Shown here: positions 58,486 to 64,000 of the stretch, in pieces
How positions within the stretch are numbered: the stretch's first letter is position 1
Layout of the letters: each line of letters begins with the position of its first letter
From: Megascapheus bottae
Taxonomy: Eukaryota; Chordata; Mammalia; Rodentia; Geomyidae
Direction: 5' to 3'
NCBI GenBank assembly: GCA_024803745.1
Contig: JANJXV010000043.1
Span: 8,488,018 to 8,552,017 of the forward strand
Length of the DNA stretch: 64,000 nt
Position numbers and translations under genes: made by a program
The notes under the pieces: generated by a model
Told to the model about the DNA's origin: nothing
The model's database searches: none
Seen by the model: only the letters and a program-made list of their open reading frames with translations

Positions 58486-59700
58486 CGGACCCAACTAAAT
58501 ACGCCTATTTCAAGCTCTGAAATAGAAATTGCAATTAGAGAACTTCCACTTAAGAAAAACCCAGGGCCAGATGGATTCATAGCCAAATTCTATAAGCTCT
58601 TCAAAGCAGCGCTCACACCAATACTCCTCAAGCTCTTCAACGAAATTGAAATGAAGGTTCCTTACCAAACTCATTCTATGAAGCCAGTATAACCTTCATC
58701 CCCAAACCAGACAGTGATTCATCAAAGAAAGGGAACTATAGACCTATATCATTGATGAACATCGATGCAAAACTTCTCAACAAAATACTGGCCAACCGTC
58801 TACAACAACTCATCAAAAAAATTATACACTATGATCAAACTGGATTCATCACGGGGAGGCAAAGCTGGTTCAACATATGCAAATCAATTAATATAATTCA
58901 ACACATCAACAGGAGCAAGGACAAAAATCACATGATTGTCTCAATAGACGCGGAAAAGGCATTTGAGAAGATCCAACACCCCTTTATGTTAAAAGCTCTG
59001 GAGAAACTAGGAGTCCATGGAACATTCCTCAATGTAATAAAGGCTGTGTATGAGAAACCTACTGCTAGTATTACACTTAATGGTGAAAATCAAAAGTCAT
59101 TCCCTCTCAAATCAGGAACGAGACAAGGATGCCCACTCTCTCCACTCCTCTTTAACATAGTAGTAGAATTCCTAGCCAGTGCAATAAGGAAAGAAGCAAG
59201 CATAAAGGGGATCCAAGTAGGGAAAGAGGAAATAAAACTATCCCTCTTTGCAGATGATATGATTCTGTATTTAAAGAATCCTATAGACTCTACTCCTAAG
59301 CTTCTTGAGCTGATTCAAAACTTTGGAAAGGTAGCAGGCTATAAAATTAACCCTCAAAAATCAACTGCCTTCCTTTACGCCAACAGTGAGAGGAATGAGG
59401 CAATAATCAGGAAAGAAACTCCTTTCACAATAGCCTCAAAGAAAATAAAGTACCTAGGAATTAGCTTAACTAAGAATGTAAAGGACCTTTTTGACAAAAA
59501 CTTTAAAACCCTGAAAAAGGAAATTAAAGCAGAACTAAGGAAATGGAAAAACCTCCCATGCTCCTGGACTGGAAGAATCAACATTGTGAAAATGACAATC
59601 TTGCCAAGAGCTATCTACAAATTCAATGCAATACCCATCAACATCCCAATGTCATTCTTTAAAGAAATAGAAGAGGCAATCCAAAATTTCATATGGAATT
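58486..59700 (+). mobile_element. L1 ORF2 reverse-transcriptase fragment
   Basis: Reads as the RT domain: [13 protein letters not shown], a 1-nt loss near 58651, then an open frame from about 58700 ([19 protein letters not shown]). It continues with [56 protein letters not shown] with the catalytic FADD, and [16 protein letters not shown]. It ends abruptly at 'catatggaat' and joins duplication-unit sequence without a poly(A), so the right edge is a recombination or deletion junction, not a normal L1 3' end. As a fragment it encodes no complete ORF2p. Confidence 0.92.
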
Positions 59701-60904
<1,204 letters not shown>

Positions 60905-61578
60905 TGCATGGAATAATTTCTGTTTCTGAATCTGTCCAGGTTTGTTTTATGGCCTAACATGTGATCTATTTTGGAAAATGTACCATGTGCTGCTGAGAAA
61001 CATGTATATTGTGTCGTTGCTGGATGGAATACAATGCAGATGTCTGTTAGATCTAGTTGGTCTACATAGTTGTTCAGTTCTAAGGTTTCTCTGTTGAGTT
61101 TTTGCCTTGTTGATCTGTCCATAGGTGAAAGTGTTGTGTTAAAGTCACCGACAATCACTGTATTTCGATCTATGTATGGTTTCAGTGTAAGTAAAGTTTG
61201 CTTGATGAAGTTTGGAGCTCCGGGATTGGGTGTGTAAATATTTAGGATCGTTATGTCTTCCTGGAGGAAAGATCCCTTTAGTAGTATGTAGTAACCTTCT
61301 TTGTCTTTTCTTACTAATTTTGGTTTGAAGTCTATTTTATCTGATATGAGGATGGCAACTCCAGCCTGTTTATGGGGGCCATTAGCTTGATAGAGTTTAT
61401 TCCAACCTCTCACTTTCAAAAGATGCTTGTCTTTTTGGGTAAGATGTGTCTCTTGAAGATAGCAGAACGATGGCTCTTGCTTTTTGATCCAACTAGACAG
61501 CCTATGCCGTTTAATTGGAGAGTTGAGTGCACTGATATTGAGAGTTAGGATTGAGAGATATTTATTAGGTCCTACCAT
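60905..61578 (-). pseudogene. L1 ORF2 endonuclease domain, 3'-truncated
   Basis: ATG at 61578 gives MVGPNKYLSILTLNISALNS. Visible endonuclease residues: the Asn of LNIS, QETHLTQKD, ILNIYTPN, GDFNTTLSPMDRSTRQK (canonical GDFN kept, unlike the copy at 37515) and FSKIDHMLG. The coding match stops after LDRFRN at about 60910, before the SDH motif, and continues into unrelated sequence. Endonuclease is therefore incomplete. Confidence 0.9.
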
Positions 61579-61626
61579 TTTTAAAAGCTTTTATTTGGGC
61601 CTGTGTCTTGACAGTTCTTGTGGTCC

Positions 61627-62821
61627 TTAGGTGGTATGCTGTTTAGGTGCCATTTCTTTCCCTATATTGCATTTATTTTGGTTTTCTATGTATAGAACAT
61701 CTTTCAGAATTCTCTGTAGTGTTGGTTTTGTTGTGACATATTGTTGCAGCTTTTCCCTGGAATGGAATGTTTTTATTGTTCCCTCAGTTATGAATGAGAG
61801 CTTAGCTGGGTACAGGATTCTTGGTTGGTAGTTATTTGACTTAAGGGCATGACATATATGCTTCCAGTCACTTCTTGCTTGCATGGTCTCTGCTGAGTAA
61901 TCTGGGGTTATTCTGATTGGTTTTCCTTTATAGGTTACTGAACCCTTTTCCCTGGCTGCCTTTAGGATCCTTTGTTTGGTTTCTACTGATCCAGTTCGGA
62001 TTACGATGTGGCGGTGAGATGTTCTTTTCTGGTCACGTCTGTTTGGGGTTCTAAAAGCTTCTTGTATCTGGATGGGTCTGCCCTTCTGGATATTTGGGAA
62101 ATTCTGAGATGATTCCTTGAAGTATATTTCCAATACCATTGACCTCTTTCGCCAGACCCTCCTCAATACGAATTAGCCTTAAATTAGGCTTCCTAATTGT
62201 ATCTTGGACCTCCTGAAGCGCTCTCTCATTTTTCCTAGATTTGGATTGACTCATTTTCTGTTCTTTCTCTATAATAACTAAATTATCTTCAGCACCGGAA
62301 ATTCTCTCCTCTGCATTGTCTAACCTGCTATCAAAGCTATCTACTTTATTTTTCATCTCCCTTGCTACTAATTGCTCATTTTTGATGCCTTGCATCTCTT
62401 CTTTTAGATCATGTATGGATTTCTTTAGCTCCTTGATTTCGATTTGAGTGGTTAGCTCAGTAGCTTTATTTTCTTTGAACATTTGCTGGAGTTCGGTCAC
62501 CTTTTTATTTGTGGATTCTATGAATTCATCCATCTTTCTTTGAACAGCCTTTATTATGGCCTCCTTTATGGCTTCTTCTTTTTTACTTATCACCTTCTTT
62601 ATGGTTTCCTCTTGTTCGGCTATGGCTTCCTCCCTTATCTCTTTCTTTATATTTTCACATTTTTCATTAATGATGTTTATCAATTGCATTTGTACAGCAC
62701 TTGGAAGACTCTCCTCTAGGTTTGCCAGTGACTGTTCCATTGGCTGTTTACATTGGGTGGGGGAGGTGGGAGATGTTGTTTCTTGATTTGACATTTTTCT
62801 TGAGTTTCTTGTTCTGCCCAT
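61627..62821 (-). pseudogene. L1 ORF1, one 2-nt deletion
   Basis: ATG 62821 (MGRTRNSRKMSNQETTSPTS), then a coiled coil rich in Glu/Lys heptads, the RRM-like PNLRLIRIEEG, and a 2-nt loss at about 62104 (tcagaattt for tcagagaattt). The frame then continues as HRHIVIRTGS, RITPDYSAETMQARSDWKH, ILYPAKLSFI and LQQYVTTKPTLQRILKDV to the stop at 61627. The C-terminal domain is better preserved than in the plus-strand copy, where that part is frameshifted. Confidence 0.9.
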
Positions 62822-64000
62822 TTGAAAATGGGAGCAAAATTAATACTAACCACGATTATAGTTTTTCAGATATGTCCAACCTAGACCTCTGTAGCTGGCA
62901 GACTCTAGAAGTTCACAAGTTTTGATTGGTGTTATCACTCTTTCTTTTTGTGCAGTTATGGACTAGTCTAATTATTCACTGATAAGCGATTTATATCCAA
63001 AACAATAAGCCTCTCAATCCAATCTCTATTGTCTTTAAGTCCCTCTGAGCCTAGAGAATGATTAAACACCTAGATATACAATGTTGCTCAACAGCCATCA
63101 AGTGTAGATCCATGCAGTATAAGGGTTGAAAGAGGAGCAGAGGTCCAGAGATAGAGAAATAGAATGAGAGAGGTCAGGGGGTAAGTAGGTAGAGTATTTG
63201 AGTACAAAGTTTGGAAAGTATTAGAATAAAACTTATGTGTTGCTGCACGACTAGCTCTTAGCCCAACCAGTGGCCTCACAGTGGACCATGGGATGGATCT
63301 GCGAGCTTCCCTCTGAGCGTGGTTGGCGGAGGTTTTCCTGTGCTGCTTCCAGGGGCGGCCCCAAGCCAAGGGTGTGGGGATTGAGGGTTTCAGGAGCTCT
63401 CAGCAGGACCAGCAGGAGGCCCCTCTGTTCCCAGGGGCAGGGCCCAGCTGGGGACATGGGCTCCAAGGGCGGAGCTGCGCCTTTTTGGTTCTCAGAAGGG
63501 GAGCTTGGCTGCTGGTCGGCCCTTCAGATCCCTGCTGTGTTTCCACTGCTTTGTCAGAGTCTGTGACTGTGGGGGGGGCCCTCGGTGGTGTCTTGCTCAG
63601 GATTCCCAGCTGGAGGATGCCCCGCTCGAGAATTGAGGGGGGGCAGATGCTGGCCCCTATTTACCCGCACCCCCTACCCACTGTTGTAAGGCATGGACCC
63701 AAAGCGCTCCACTATCCAGATCCAGTGGCCTGGGTGAGGAGCCTGGTGGGAGGGTGGGAGCTGGGACAGCTCCGCCTCCCCTGGTGGGGTGCTGAGTCTT
63801 AGGGTCCGCCGCTTGTCCGTCTCCAGTCAGAGGGATGGCGGTTGAGTCCGTTGGGCGGGTGGAGTTGGGGCAGCCCCGCCTCCCTTGGTGGGGTGCTGGG
63901 ACTTATGGGTAGCCCGCCTGTCAATCTCCAGTCAATGGCCTGAGGGAGGGGGCTGTTGAGGGGAGGGACAGGATTCTAAATTCCTTGCCCCCCTGCTCCC

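Larger units (their letters stand above)
60905..64000 (-). mobile_element. L1 5' half, minus strand, continuing past the window
   Basis: Minus-strand L1: 5' UTR (64000 down to about 62822), ORF1 (62821-61627) and the ORF2 endonuclease (61578-60905). By comparison with the L1 at 34256 the window ends about 0.5 kb short of its 5' end. The 3' part of ORF2 and the 3' UTR are missing at 60905, where duplication-unit sequence begins. This is the opposite of the usual 5' truncation, so a later deletion or recombination is likely. Confidence 0.92.

Overview
This is mammalian nuclear DNA, not bacterial or viral. It holds a tandem array of class II olfactory receptor (OR) genes resembling family 7, embedded in very repeat-rich sequence. 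The SINEs have an ID-like (tRNA-Ala-derived) or B1-like (7SL-derived) left arm joined to one common right arm. That dimeric layout matches the IDL-Geo family described from geomyoid rodents (kangaroo rats, pocket mice, pocket gophers). A geomyoid rodent is therefore my best guess; it is an inference from SINE type, not from a species-specific gene.

Layout. A duplicated unit of about 8 kb recurs, starting at about 1, 7959, 16128, 28049 and 44144, with a fragment at 59703-60904. Units 1-4 each hold one OR coding exon on the + strand: 2221-3156 (pseudogene), 10800-11746 (pseudogene with one 1-nt lesion), 18762-19740 (pseudogene, chimeric) and 32089-33036 (the only intact receptor, 315 aa). Unit 5 keeps both OR flanks but has lost the OR. 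Between units 3 and 4 (19741-28048) lies unrelated sequence dense in SINEs. It holds a truncated OR pseudogene on the minus strand (24019-24493) cut by an L1 tail, then an older L1. In units 1-4 a conserved CAG|GTAACAG splice donor lies upstream of the OR exon and may mark a 5' noncoding exon.

LINE-1 makes up much of the right half. A full-length L1 (34256-43382) with an 18-bp target-site duplication (TSD) carries two later insertions. The 5' half of a second copy runs off the right edge on the minus strand (60905-64000). Many 3' fragments occur, two of them with the 5' inversion expected from twin priming. A U6 snRNA/L1 chimeric retrocopy with a TSD lies at 56438-57286. At least two L1 3' UTR types are present.

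Genes acting together: only the intact OR at 32089-33036 looks able to make a protein, an odorant-gated G-protein-coupled receptor. Everything else is pseudogene, transposon debris or simple repeat. I found no evidence of a new biological system. The most informative features are records of retrotransposition (the U6-L1 chimera, twin priming, 3' UTR mosaics) and of OR birth and death by tandem duplication.
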